Assembly (NCBI GenBank): GCA_004352715.1
Contig: SCFE01000110.1
Coordinates: 1,389,919-1,453,918, forward strand
Length of the DNA stretch: 64,000 nt
Source of the DNA: Hofstenia miamia
Taxonomy: Eukaryota; Xenacoelomorpha; Acoela
Direction: 5' to 3'
Below the pieces are notes generated by a model that worked only from the letters and a program-made list of their open reading frames with translations, was not told the DNA's origin and searched no databases. A program made the translations under genes and the position numbers. Shown piece by piece: positions 1 through 10,340 of the stretch (positions within the stretch are counted from its first letter, which is position 1; every line of letters starts with the position of its first letter).

Positions 1-385
1 TGTTGTCGCCACTCTAATCAGCTTAATCAATGTTCGGTTAAGTCGCTCCACTGCTCTATTTGCCTGAGGATGATAGGCGGTTGTGTGTTCACTAGCAATT
101 TCCAATAATTTTGCAATTTCTTGAAATAGTCCACTTTTGAACTGTGGCTCTTTGTCTGTTATAATCGTCTCCATTGGTCCCAGTCTCAGTATCCAGTCTT
201 TTAGAACTAGCTCAGCTGTGGTTTCTGCTGTGGTATTCCGCATTGGGACCATCCTTGCATATTTGATGAAGTTGTCCACCATAACTAGTAGGTACTGATA
301 GCCTTCAGAATCTTTTGAAAGCATTTTTGAGATCTATGTGAACTATCTCATTGGGTTGCGTCACAATGATTTTTTCCAGTGGCAC
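1..385 (-). pseudogene. Ty3/gypsy integrase catalytic core (partial)
   Basis: The minus-strand translation gives a clear rve-type integrase core. The three acidic residues are visible: an Asp near 332-334 in a HIDL context, an Asp near 154-156 in ITDKEPQF, and a Glu near 46-48 in HPQANRAVERLN. The domain would insert the cDNA into host DNA. A one-base frameshift lies in the T run at 313-316, just after the first Asp, and an in-frame stop at 386-388 separates the core from the zinc-binding domain. The C-terminal end lies beyond the window edge. Confidence 0.85.
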
Positions 386-688
386 TCATTGTGTTGGGAA
401 ATGCTGTTTGTTGTTTAGGAGGCATGTGGTGCATTTGTTAATGATGTCTTCCACGACTTTCCTGACAGCTGTTGTTATGAAATAGGCATTAAATGTTTTC
501 TCTGTCTGTGTTATTCCTAAATGGCCCTTCTTGTGGATCTTACGTATTAGTTCCCTCTTGAAATAGTCTGGTATAGCAATTCGATTGCTTCCAGCTTCGA
601 CATATAGCAGTCCATTCTTGTTGATCTTCCACTTATAACGTTCGTAGTATCCTGCCATTATCTTGGATAATGTTGTTTGCGGTTCTTT
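386..688 (-). pseudogene. Ty3/gypsy integrase zinc-binding (H2C2) domain
   Basis: The frame shows the HHCC zinc-binding arrangement of retrotransposon integrases: His-x3-His (HKKGH) followed some 30 residues later by Cys-x2-Cys (CTTC). It is open up to the single N at 689, upstream of the first Met. It ends in a stop at 386-388, after which the catalytic core continues in the same frame, so that stop is a nonsense mutation inside one ancestral pol frame. Confidence 0.85.
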
Positions 689-689
689 N
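689..689. other. Single-N join; RNase H domain missing here
   Basis: One ambiguous base separates the end of the RT palm/thumb (KKDIQRI) from the integrase zinc-binding region. A Ty3/gypsy pol should carry RT connection and RNase H here, usually several hundred codons. None of it is present, so the N either hides a collapsed gap or joins two contigs that are not adjacent. Confidence 0.7.
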
Positions 690-1464
690 TAATTCTCTGG
701 ATATCCTTTTTGTTGTTTGGCTTCTCTATTTTCTGGATCATTTCTCGGGCATTATCCTTCATGCAGATCCTTCCCTTTTCTATTGTTCTTCTGATGCGGA
801 GTTCCGCATTCTCTAAGATCGTTAGTGTTCTTTCCAATTTTTCCAGATGTTCTTGGACTGTGCCGCTTGTGACTATGATGTCATCTATATAGGCGTCAAC
901 TCCTTCTTCCATCTGATGTGTTTTGTTCTTAAGTACCTTTGTTATGTATCTCTGGAACATTGCTGGCGCGTTGCAGAGTCTGAACGCCATATAAATCCAT
1001 TCGTACAGTCTGTATGGAGTTATGAATGCTGTCTTCTCTATGTCCTCCTCCTCCATTTTCACTTGCCAATAGGCTTTGCATAGATCTAGTGTCATGAAAT
1101 ATTTATGTTTGCTGGCTTCATAGAGCATGTCCTCTATTCGCAGTAAAGGGTATGAATCTTTCTTTGTCACTTCATTGAGTTTGCGGAAGTCAATGCATAG
1201 TCGGTACTTGTTTCCCTGCTTTACAAACATGGTCGGTGCTGCATACGGGCTTTTGCTTGGTCGGATAATCTTATTGTCGATTAGTTCTTCTAGTATCCAG
1301 TTGTATTCTTCCTTTAGCTGCTCAGGTACTCTTCTGACTGGCAGCTTGATCAGTTTGTCTGTTGTTGTCACGATTTTGTGTTTTTTGACTACCACTTGAC
1401 CAACACTTATCTCCCTGTAGTTGAATATACGTTTATGCTTCTCTAAAAGTGTTCTTAATTGCAT
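690..1464 (-). pseudogene. Ty3/gypsy reverse transcriptase
   Basis: The RT fingers and palm are well preserved over about 258 codons. Visible blocks are CIDFRKLN, LDLCKAYWQ with the first catalytic Asp, LCNAPAMFQ, and the catalytic YIDD box at 880-891. The family's usual MPFGLCNAP block reads MAFRLCNAP here, with Gly replaced by Arg, so activity is doubtful even apart from the truncation. A stop just upstream (about 1474-1476) breaks the link to the protease frame. The domain ends abruptly at the N at 689. Confidence 0.9.
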
Positions 1465-1560
1465 GATGTCTCATTCTTCCAAATGTTGATAGTCTTTGTC
1501 CTTTATCTCTGGTATTCTATGTGTATCTTCCTCGTCTGCATTCATCCCAACGCCCTTGAA

Positions 1561-2420
1561 TCAGCTTTTGGGAGTACTTGCGACTTTGATGGTGTTCATC
1601 CACTCGCCCTCAAGTCGGCCATGTGGAGTACTATCCGCTTTCCTTTGCAAGTCCTTGAGCTGACCATGCAAATTACTTGCTCCATCGTCGTCTTCCATTG
1701 CCTTCCAGATGAGTCTGATGTTGGTTCTGATGTATTTTCCATATATTCTTATCTGGGATCTTTTCAGGTTCACGTTCCAGTTCATAGCGTTGAGTATTGG
1801 TACCCTTCCTTTGCCATTTTTTATCGTACAAATGCTAGATGGCATTGAAACTCGTTTGGTGTTAATGCCTTTATTGTCATATAGCATTATGTCAGCTGTG
1901 ATATTTTCTTCTGTCCCAATTGTGTGCATCTTCCATTGGTGCAGCTGTAGATGAATGTCTTCTTGCAGTTGAAACGTGATTGTTTTCTGTTTCTCTTGCT
2001 CCTCTTCAATTTCCATTTCCTCTTCTTTTACCTTTATCGTCTTGTTCACATAGTTAATGACACAACCATTTTTTGTCAGAAAATCATTTCCCAATATGAC
2101 TTCGTATGGTAATGCATTATTATGTGTGTCTACCACCACCAAAGGTTGTTTGAACGTCATGTTCGCGATTCTCATTTGTGCAACGTCTATCATTCCCTTC
2201 GTGTTGATATAATCCCCTGACGCATTAATTAATCTTTTGTTACAATTCTTCATGTCTTCTCATTGAAATCCCAATTTCGTAGTGCATTCATCAGTGATTA
2301 TAGTTGTTGCTGCTCTGGTATCAATTGTCACTTTTGTCATCACTCCATTAATGGCTATTGTTATCATGTTCATCATGTTGAGGTTTGTTAGGATCATTAT
2401 CACTGCACGGTTGTTATGAG
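1561..2420 (-). pseudogene. Ty3/gypsy aspartic protease region
   Basis: The region between gag and RT reads as a retropepsin. The catalytic triplet appears as Asp-Thr-Arg rather than Asp-Thr-Gly at 2314-2322, which one G-to-A change on the coding strand would explain. The later ILG motif, in a VILGNDFL context, is intact. An in-frame stop lies between the two motifs, just before the Met at 2251-2253. The frame continues as a protease-RT linker and stops at 1561. Role if intact: cleavage of the Gag-Pol polyprotein. Confidence 0.75.
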
Positions 2421-2465
2421 TCAGTGCTCTACTTAGTTTTCCGACTCCTTGTTGGTTGGTGTTGC

Positions 2466-4087
2466 TTAGTCCATTTCATCTTCCGTTTGTAGTATATCTT
2501 CCTCATCATAGTATGCTTCTTCATCACTGATGATGTTTATCTGCTTTGGGCAGTCTGGTTTTTTATGTCCTTTCTGTCCGCAGCCATAGCATTTAATGTC
2601 CTTTTCTTTTAATTTCCGCATTTTTCCATCCTTTCCTTTGACTTTTATTACTTTCTCTTGTTTTACTTCAGAGTAGTTTTTGTTGGGAGTACGCGACTTG
2701 AAATTACTTTTCCATGTTGGTGCGTCTCTGTACCATGCAGCTTTCTTGTATATCCAAGCATTGTTCTCAATTGTGGCTTGTATATCAACAGCCTTCCTGA
2801 TCATCCTTTCTAGTTTGTCATCGACGTCACATTTAATTTCAAATTGTGTTTTGATGCTTTCTGGCATACCTTTGCAGATATGCGAGAATAAGTCGTATTT
2901 CGAATAGGTGTTTCCCCTAGAACTGAGCATCAGGAGCCGCTCTACTTGTTGCATGTAGTTTCGGATATCGTCCATTTTCCTCATTTTTGTCGTGTTCAAA
3001 ATAATTCGGTACTGGTTCTTGAAACTTTCATTTTTGTAATAGTTAATGAAGTCTCCTATTAGTAGTTGATAGTCCCTTTTTGTCTCTGCATCCAGTAACA
3101 GATAGTGTTGAGATGCTGCTCCAGTTAAGTATAGTGGGAGTCTCGCCACTGCTGCTTGTTGGCTCACTTTCCTTTCTGCCATTGTCAATTCGAACACTTG
3201 GCAAATGTGGGATTATAACCATCTAATTTCCCGTTGAATTTGGGTAGTGTTGCTTTGCATGGAGTTGTATCATTGGCTGTTACTTGCAGTAGAATCAAAT
3301 TCTCGTATTTCGGTTTCCTGTGATTGGTTTGTATGTCCTCCTCCTGCAGTTGTGTGGTCACTGCTTTCTTAATTTTGTTTATTATTTTTTGTTTTTCATA
3401 CTCAGAGTCTTCGTCTGATTCTTTGAATACTACTTCCTTTCGGCTCGACCTATGTGGTGCCAGTAGTTCACTGTCTTTTTTAGCATGAAATTCGATTTCG
3501 TGAGATCGCATATCATTTCTACTCTCTTCTTCTGTTAAGCGTCTCAATTTATCTTTGAGTTGTTCTAACTCTCCTGCTTGTAGGTCATTGTCTTCAATTA
3601 ACTGTCTGTTTGTTCTTTCTAGTTCCTGGTTTTTCTCTTGCCATCGCTGGTTTTCTTCTAGAAACCTTTTGTTGGACTCCGACAGTTGATGGGTCAAGAT
3701 TTTAATTTCGTTTTGAAATAACTGATTTTGTTCTTCTAATCGCATTTCCATATTTACTCTGATTTCACTCAATATCGATTCGTTTTGGCATTCCATTTCT
3801 TTGACCTTCTCAGTCAATTGTTCTACTTGCTGCCTTAAAGTTTCCTCATTCTCTTGACTCTTTCTTAACAACACCATTATATCTAGTGGGTTTGTGTCTG
3901 TGAGGTTCGTCTCTGGGGGTGAACTAAAGGATTGTAGTTCTGTATCTGTGGCGTCTGTTGCTGAATTTTCACCGAAGTACAGCGATGATCAAATGGTCCT
4001 GGGGGTTACTGCTTTTGTTGCAGTTTTCTTTGTGCTTCCTTTTCTGGTTTTTGTCATTTTTCTTCTGGTTCGTAGTGGCTTTCTCAT
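2466..4087 (-). pseudogene. Ty3/gypsy Gag (coiled coil, capsid, CCHC zinc knuckle)
   Basis: A first ATG at 4085-4087 opens a strongly basic N-terminus, broken by a stop at 3989-3991 and then continuing in the same frame. Codons from about 3870 to 3520 encode a long Glu/Gln/Lys/Leu-rich coiled coil. The capsid-like part follows after a one-base frameshift near 3185-3197, where the two frames overlap by 13 bases. Near the C-terminus is one zinc knuckle, CYGCGQKGHKKPDC, followed by a very acidic tail. Gag would package element RNA into virus-like particles. The long N-terminal coiled coil is unusual for a Ty3 Gag. Confidence 0.85.
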
Positions 4088-4268
4088 CTCCAGAGTGCAA
4101 TTCCAGGATCTCTGTTAAGTGCATTCATTTGGTTTGGGGTATCTCTTTGCCTCTCATTAGTGGTTGATTTGTGTAGACAGTTCGTTGCTTTCATACTTTC
4201 ACTCGTAGCATGTGATGTCGTTTTGCAGTTGGTTTAATTGAATGTTTCTTCTGTTGGTTTGCTATTCT

Positions 4269-4286
4269 TGGCTGTCACGGTCACCA
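4269..4286 (-). other. Probable primer-binding site, tRNA-Trp-like
   Basis: On the minus strand the sequence beginning TGGTGACCGTGACAGCC immediately follows a TTACA end. TGGTGACC is the start of the complement of metazoan tRNA-Trp, and about 14 of 18 positions agree by eye. It sits upstream of gag, where a primer site should be. Confidence 0.5.
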
Positions 4287-4779
4287 TGTAATATCCTGTA
4301 CCAGGCTTTATCACCGTTGATTCACTGTTACCTTGTAACATTGACTGTGTTATTGCGTGTAAGGATTTACTTATTGTTACTGCTTGTTTAGTTTCCTCTA
4401 TCACATTACGTAATCATAAATAACTGTTCACTTTTTAGGTTACGAAACACTGCGGTAACCTCTGCATCAATCTTTCAGTGGGCATCTGCCCGAAGCGGAT
4501 CTCCACATCCAATATCACAATTCCATCCAATGCTTGAGTGCCACTTCTCAGCTCAATCAAGATAGCTTATGTGTACCCTACATTAGCTCAGTGCTTACTC
4601 AAGACATGACACAACTCGACTTAATCTCTATTGTGTGAAAGTGTTATATTTACTTGCAACCGGAAACTGTCACTAGTTGTTCATTCAATATTATATGTAG
4701 CCATTACCAAAATATATTGGCTTTATTAAATAAATATCAAACAACTTCCTAACCTACATTTACACTTACTACATGTAAG
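4287..4779 (-). repeat. Putative 5' LTR of the gypsy element (outer end not resolved)
   Basis: The plus-strand sequence starts TGTAATATCC right after the putative primer site, which fits an LTR terminus (TG...CA in either orientation). The other end cannot be set without a second LTR copy, because the 3' LTR lies outside the window; 4779 is a guess. No coding sequence is seen. Confidence 0.35.
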
Positions 4780-4924
4780 GTCATTATCGGTTGATTATAG
4801 GTCATTAATTTGGATCTGAAAATATATTAAGATAATCCCTAAGGTTTGGTTATCCATCCATTTGTTGAGAATTAATTATCTAATACATGTAGTTGGAAAT
4901 GCTAGTCAGCTAATTGAGAGAAAA

Positions 4925-5063
4925 ACCCCTATGCCTAACCTAAGTTCACTTTCGTGATCTGGCACAGAGACCCTTAAATCATTCCCTGTGATGGATCTGG
5001 ACCACTACTAAACACTGCTCAATTAGCTCGACATCATATTAATTAATCAAACCGTTAATAAGA
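4925..5063 (+). repeat. Dispersed repeat, copy 1
   Basis: About 140 bp beginning at CCTAACCTAAGTTCACTTTC and ending around AATAAGATGAAAT matches 7130-7270 in the same orientation with scattered substitutions. It lies beyond the putative gypsy LTR, so it may be part of that LTR or of another element. No coding capacity. Confidence 0.75.
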
Positions 5064-7128
5064 TGAAATAATAAGAATTCTAATTAAAATTCGTTATCAA
5101 CTCTTACAATAGTTTTAATTGTATTTATAGTAATTTGAAGAGAAGTACCTGTTGATTCAAATTTAAACGTCTGCCAAGATGGTGGCTAAAAATAACGTAA
5201 GTGACAATTTTGTAGAAAATGTTTTTATCAACAGATACAATATCTCTTTTTTGACACATGTTATTTTCTTGGTTGTAATGTACAAATCTAACTGAAATAA
5301 TCACACTTGATTTAATCATAATATTTTTTAATCACTTCTTTTCGATCTTAGTATCTTCTGCAATGTTTGCAGCTTATTTCTGTTTTATTTGGATGATGCT
5401 ACACTGAGTCAACCCATTGAACATTGCATAGATAAAAATTTTTGATGTGTGAAATTATCATTACATGTTACTTTGCCTCTTAACATAAAAAAATTTAGTG
5501 GAAATTGTCATCTTGACAGCATAGAGTGGGTTATATGCCTATATACATTTTTTTATTATCTCTATTTCCATTATACATTGTTTTAACAAATAATGCCTTA
5601 CAATCATTGTTAGCAATTATAGTTTATCTGTAAATGGTATTTTACTACATACAGGTGATGTGCTTTAATATTTTACTTTATTTGTACATGTTTCAGGTTT
5701 AAAGACAAGATGATTTTATATATTCTCCAGAGAAAATGATCTGTGTTTCATTGCTACATTACAAAAATAAAAAAAGTAAATTCACTAGTGTGTCATAATA
5801 CATTGAATAATCAGGTGTGGTCAAAACAAGAGAAAAGATGAATGCAACTAAGACTAAAGTATTATAATGATTAATATGTAAACACATGATTATGATTGAT
5901 TATTTGATTTGTAAATTGTTTTGTGCAGTTATATTTAAATTTTGCTCAACAGTATTAGGCAAAAACAAAGATGGCCAAACAGTGTACTCTAATTAATGCT
6001 GACGTTGCATAATTAATAGCAGAACTAAATTACTAGGGAAAATTGTAAACAAGAGTCGATCAAACAGGTACTAGTCAAGTATTTGATTATTTACTAAAAA
6101 GTGCTATAAATATGTTATGAATGTTGAGATTATTGATGAACGAATTTAGTTTGGATTTACTTCTTCTTTTGTCAGGTTATTTCATAATTTATGGAAAGCT
6201 AAACATTTAAGTACTAGAGGTAATTGTACAGTGGTTCCCACATCCATTTAAAGGAATGCTGGAGCAGCCTCATGAACAGCTATTCAATGGCAGTGAGGGT
6301 GATAGCTGTAATTTCCTTACAGTGCTTTTAGGTTACGAATAGGTATAGGGGTTTTTCTCCATTATAGCATTCCTACTCTTTGTTGCTTGTCAGTTATTAT
6401 GATTCTAGTTACTTTTCTCTACATGTTTATTACCCCATTATTGAATCTTAGCTATTTATGGTTTTATATTACAGTTGGTGATTCATTATTGAATTTAGTT
6501 AGCTCATGCTTTTACCTAATAGTTATTATTATTTTGGTATTAGATTTAAGTTGCTCATTGTTTTATCTCATGGACCTTTGGCCAACTTATGCATTTGCTT
6601 TCTTGCTGAAAGCATTGATTGTTTACATGTATGGAGGGATAGCATGTATTACTATATCTGTAGGGCTATTATATGTACTAAATTCTTAAGCAATCACAAG
6701 TTCACAATCACTGAGTTTCCTATTCACACACTAATCCAGTTGATGGTTTTCCTGGTGAAGTTCAAGTGCAAGCTATAGTTGTGGCTGATCAATACGTATC
6801 TGGAATCACATGGCAATGCTTCAGGTGTTGATTGTAGCATCATCCAAAAAAGCAACTAAAGCTGAATAACGTCGAATGATTATTAATTGAAATTAATTGT
6901 AAAAATTTAGTTAGTGAACTTTAGTTTATTTTTGTAAAATGCAACTAAGATTTAATATTGGTCAAAATAAGAAACTTGTTAGCCGATCAAGAGGTAATTG
7001 ACAAATTAAATTGAGCAAACTAACGCTTACGTATGAACAGCCATATTGGCAGACGAATCATTTAAATTTTAAAATCGGCAGGTACTTTTTGGAGAAATTT
7101 TATAAATAGCTTTGATTCAACCATAATT
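5064..7128. other. AT-rich non-coding stretch
   Basis: No supported gene. An inverted fragment of the 4.9-kb repeat lies at about 6318-6365. T-rich frames near 6390-6780 translate into hydrophobic residues, but composition alone explains them. Confidence 0.5.
6318..6365 (-). repeat. Inverted fragment related to the 4.9-kb repeat
   Basis: The reverse complement contains GAGAAAAACCCCTATACCTA followed by a GTAACCTAA stretch. This aligns with 4890-4940 over about 40 bp with small gaps. Confidence 0.5.
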
Positions 7129-7129
7129 N

Positions 7130-7270
7130 TATACCAACCTAAGTGCACTTTCGTGATCTGGCACAGAGACCCTTGAATCATTCCCTGTGATGGATCCAGA
7201 CCACTACTAAACACCGCTCAATTAGCTCCACATCCTATTAAATATTCAAACCGTTAATAAGATGAAATTA
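7130..7270 (+). repeat. Dispersed repeat, copy 2
   Basis: Second copy of the block at 4925-5063, starting immediately after the single N at 7129. It differs from copy 1 at several positions, so it is a diverged repeat and not a simple contig overlap. Confidence 0.75.
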
Positions 7271-7322
7271 ATAAAAATAGGATTCAAGAATATCAAGAAA
7301 GCTTTTGATCATGTTGCTAGGA

Positions 7323-8153
7323 TCAACCGCAACGTATACAGAAGACCAAGTTTAACGTGAGAGAGCATTTTTTCAGGTTATCTATATTATCAGACGATTT
7401 TTCGCGAATAGTGATCCATTTTTTGGATATTTCAGAGCGTATTTTAGCTTTAGGAAAACTGGCTGATATTATACAGTGATCAGAGAATGGACATTCAGAG
7501 GAGTAGTATAAGAAATCAAGATTATTTTCGGGCAGTGCAATATAGTCAATCAAAGTTGCACTATCGGCTGCGATTCTTGTAGGAATGAAGGCATTTGCCG
7601 TTTTTAAATTAAAAGTATTAAAAAAGAGATTAATCGTTTTATTATCACGTTGATTTAAGTAATTTAGGTTTCAATCACCCATTAATATTAAATCTTTATT
7701 TTCTGAGTAGGCCAGTGAAATTTCATTCTCAAGTTGTTCAAAAAATTCATTAGTATTACATTTATTTGGGCAGTATGAAACATTAATTAATTGCTTTTTA
7801 AAAGGTGAATTTTTGATAGGGTTATCAGTTTCAACCCAACGGCTTTCGAATTTTTCTGAGCTTACTGTATCATTCCGTTGCTTTGGATGAAATGATTTCG
7901 GAACTAGAAGGAGTACCCCGCTCCCCTTGCTTTTACCGAGTATATTACAATGAGTTCTATCTTTTCTGAATAATTTATATAGATTATTGTTATCTGACCA
8001 GACAATGTCAAGGTCATTGCAGTTAAGCCATGTCTCAGTAATGGCTAGCACTATATTTTCATAAAAATTGCTAAGTGACTTGTAATCGCAATTTTTATTA
8101 GATAAATTCTGGGCATTTAAAATTCTGGGCATTTGAGAAATACAGCAATTCAT
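7323..8153 (-). pseudogene. LINE apurinic-type endonuclease domain, one nonsense mutation
   Basis: One minus-strand frame of about 277 codons reads as the EEP/APE-like endonuclease of a non-LTR retrotransposon ORF2. In order it shows AITETWLN with the metal-binding Glu, a middle region with GSGVLLLV, LILMGD before the usual Phe-Asn, then IDYIALP and CPFSDHCII with the Ser-Asp-His active-site end. The only stop inside is TGA at 7671-7673, exactly where the Phe of the GDFN motif belongs. The enzyme would nick target DNA for target-primed reverse transcription. No RT follows downstream on this strand, so the copy is truncated as well as mutated. Confidence 0.85.
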
Positions 8154-9513
8154 GTTTTATATTCATGAGTGTTCTATGGGGAGTTTGGTATGACTCGGTG
8201 CTATATTAGTAGGAGACCCGTGGGGTTGAATCAATTCATTGTGCTGCCACAAGACTATTTCTCTCTTATGCTAGTTTAGAGAGGTTTTTCAACAAATATT
8301 GTGAGATTCTAACTCAAACACGCATAAGCATGACAGAAGAAAATTTGTCTAAGAACCCATTTACTATGATCAACAATTTGTAATTGAATTCACATTCGTC
8401 TGTGTAAATAACCGTCTTTTGATTAGCAGGAAAAGTAGAATTCTCCCAGAAAAGAAACGCTTAGCATAGTTTATTACCTTTTCACATACAGAATATTATA
8501 GAAGTACTGATAATATAGTATCATAAAATGACACCAACTATCCGCAAACTACCCATTCGGAATTCTGCCTAATATGAGACCACACATATATATGTACATC
8601 ATATCATGACGAAATTGCTGTGCAGACTTAATTAAGGATATAAATAGCAATACAAGCAATGAATTTAAGAATTTATTTATCATATGCTGTCAGATTTGAA
8701 TACAAAAGCACAATAATACTGGTTCAGCCATTGTATTTTAATCAAATATACAATTTTGCAAAACGTACTTATTTTATGCACACATGATTAATGGACAATA
8801 AGATAAGATAAGATTAGAACTTTTATTAAATTTTAGATTACCATTTATAATAGAAACATAACTCAAATGAATCTCAAATAAAATCGCAAGTGTTTGCGTG
8901 TGAATAAGCTGACTGATGCTCTAGCAGTCCCATGTCTGCATATTTAGTTCTAATGGGCTTGAAAAAACATAAAGAGGTTTACTATCGGAATCACTTACTT
9001 TTTTGAAGAGCTTCGCATCTGCCATTTATATATGCTCTCTAATACTGGTGTATTTACCAACTAGCTGTGCAGCACACAATTCGAATAAAATAGCGGTGAC
9101 TATTAATCGCACTTCTCTATAACAAGTTGAGCATTCACGTGTAAATTCACTTATATTTATTTCGTCTTAACGTAATGCTTTAAGAATTTGAACGTTGAAA
9201 TTTGTTACCATGATATGACGCATTGCATTCAGAGTATTATTCAGACCTATATCCAAAGCAATAATTTTATTAGTTTGTGGAATTATTTAGACAACCGTAT
9301 TAAAAAATTAGTGGTTTTAGAAATATTTTTAAAATTATTTCAACGAAAATTCAATTGGAACCCAATAAATATCAAATTTTATTCGTCCAACCAACTCAAA
9401 TCCAATTCCAATGTCAAATTGGACAAGTGCCACTGTGATTAGAACATGTCTCCATATGACAAAACTTTAGCAAACATTCCACATCTGTTATGCTGGAGAG
9501 AAAATATGACATT
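8154..9513. other. AT-rich non-coding stretch
   Basis: Nothing supportable seen. An 84-codon frame at 9188-9442 has no recognisable motif and looks like chance. Confidence 0.4.
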
Positions 9514-10340
9514 TTAAATACCATTCTTTACTTCAAATGTTTCTAGACACTTGAGAGAGCCACGTTTTTCACAGATTTGTAATGTACCGCCCATCAAATT
9601 TTGGAAATATTTACCAGACGGGAAGAGCAAAATTTGTACTGTCTGCATTTTTCTGCATAGGCTGGTAGACTTGTGCGAAATTCGGAAATATGTATGTAGA
9701 TTTAGAGAACAGTAAAATTGTGGCAGTTCCAATGGATGCTCTGAGCATTGAATATAAAATGCAGTGTAATTTTCTTTAATAATAAGCGACTGTAAAGCAC
9801 TGTTATAAATTCTGGACCTGTTTGCAGCTCCATCATAGAATTGCTTTTTAATCATATCAATCCAAGTGCTTGCATTAATCATTTAGCCAAATTTTGCTTT
9901 CTTTTCCATGCGATAGATCAATAAGGGGCACAAAAATGTTTCACAGATCTTCCCCGGAGAACATAACGTAGCCAAAATGACAATTGATGAGACACATCGG
10001 AGGTTCCATCTAACATGGCTGATACATATTTAGTTTTAGTTACCTCGTTTTTAATATTTTGCCTCTTCAAGCCGACAGACTAGATATAAATTCATTTTGC
10101 ACTTAAGGGTTGAGATATGACGCGCTTAGTGGAGCCATTGTTAGGTGTCTATCAAGAATTGAGTCATATTTTGCAATTAGAAGGCATAGCTCAGCAAGGT
10201 TACCTTCGTTGCTTCTACTGTCTTCCTGTGTTTTTTGTTTTTCTTTCTTGATTTTCTATGAGCACTAAATGGAATATTGTGTTGAGCTCGAAACAAAGTG
10301 ATGTCAAGAAGGCACTTTAACATGGGTCTTTTCTCCTAAA
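9514..10340 (-). pseudogene. hAT-type transposase remnant (DUF4371/ZMYM1-like)
   Basis: Three blocks typical of DUF4371-containing hAT transposases appear in the right order on the minus strand, in shifting frames. The first, near 10330-10170, has LLDITLFRAQHNIPFSAHR and a LIAKYDSIL block. The second, near 10020, has MLDGTSDVSHQLSFWLRYV. The third, in 9514-9882, has QFYDGAANRSRIYNSALQS and FYIQCSEHPLEL. Several frameshifts and stops separate them. The C-terminal hAT dimerisation region is not seen. Identification rests on motif recall; no TIRs were found. Confidence 0.8.

Larger units (their letters stand above)
1..4779 (-). mobile_element. Ty3/gypsy LTR retrotransposon, degenerate, runs off the left edge
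   Basis: Read on the minus strand from high to low coordinates, the parts come in the order expected of a Ty3/gypsy element: putative 5' LTR (from 4287 upward), primer-binding site, leader, gag with coiled coil and zinc knuckle, aspartic protease, reverse transcriptase, integrase zinc-binding domain and integrase core. The 3' end and second LTR lie outside the window. Gag, protease and integrase all carry stops or frameshifts, and RNase H is absent at a single-N join, so this copy is not functional. The primer site resembles the 3' end of tRNA-Trp, a trait known from the CsRn1 group; placement in that group is inference. Confidence 0.85.

Noticed and set aside
677-1399. Several plus-strand frames over the gypsy pol region
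   Set aside because: They are antisense to the clear RT frame and have no domain of their own.
6387-6778. Two overlapping hydrophobic plus-strand frames, membrane-protein-like
   Set aside because: T-rich DNA gives Leu/Phe/Ile-rich translations in any frame; no motif, no conserved pattern, and two frames are equally hydrophobic.
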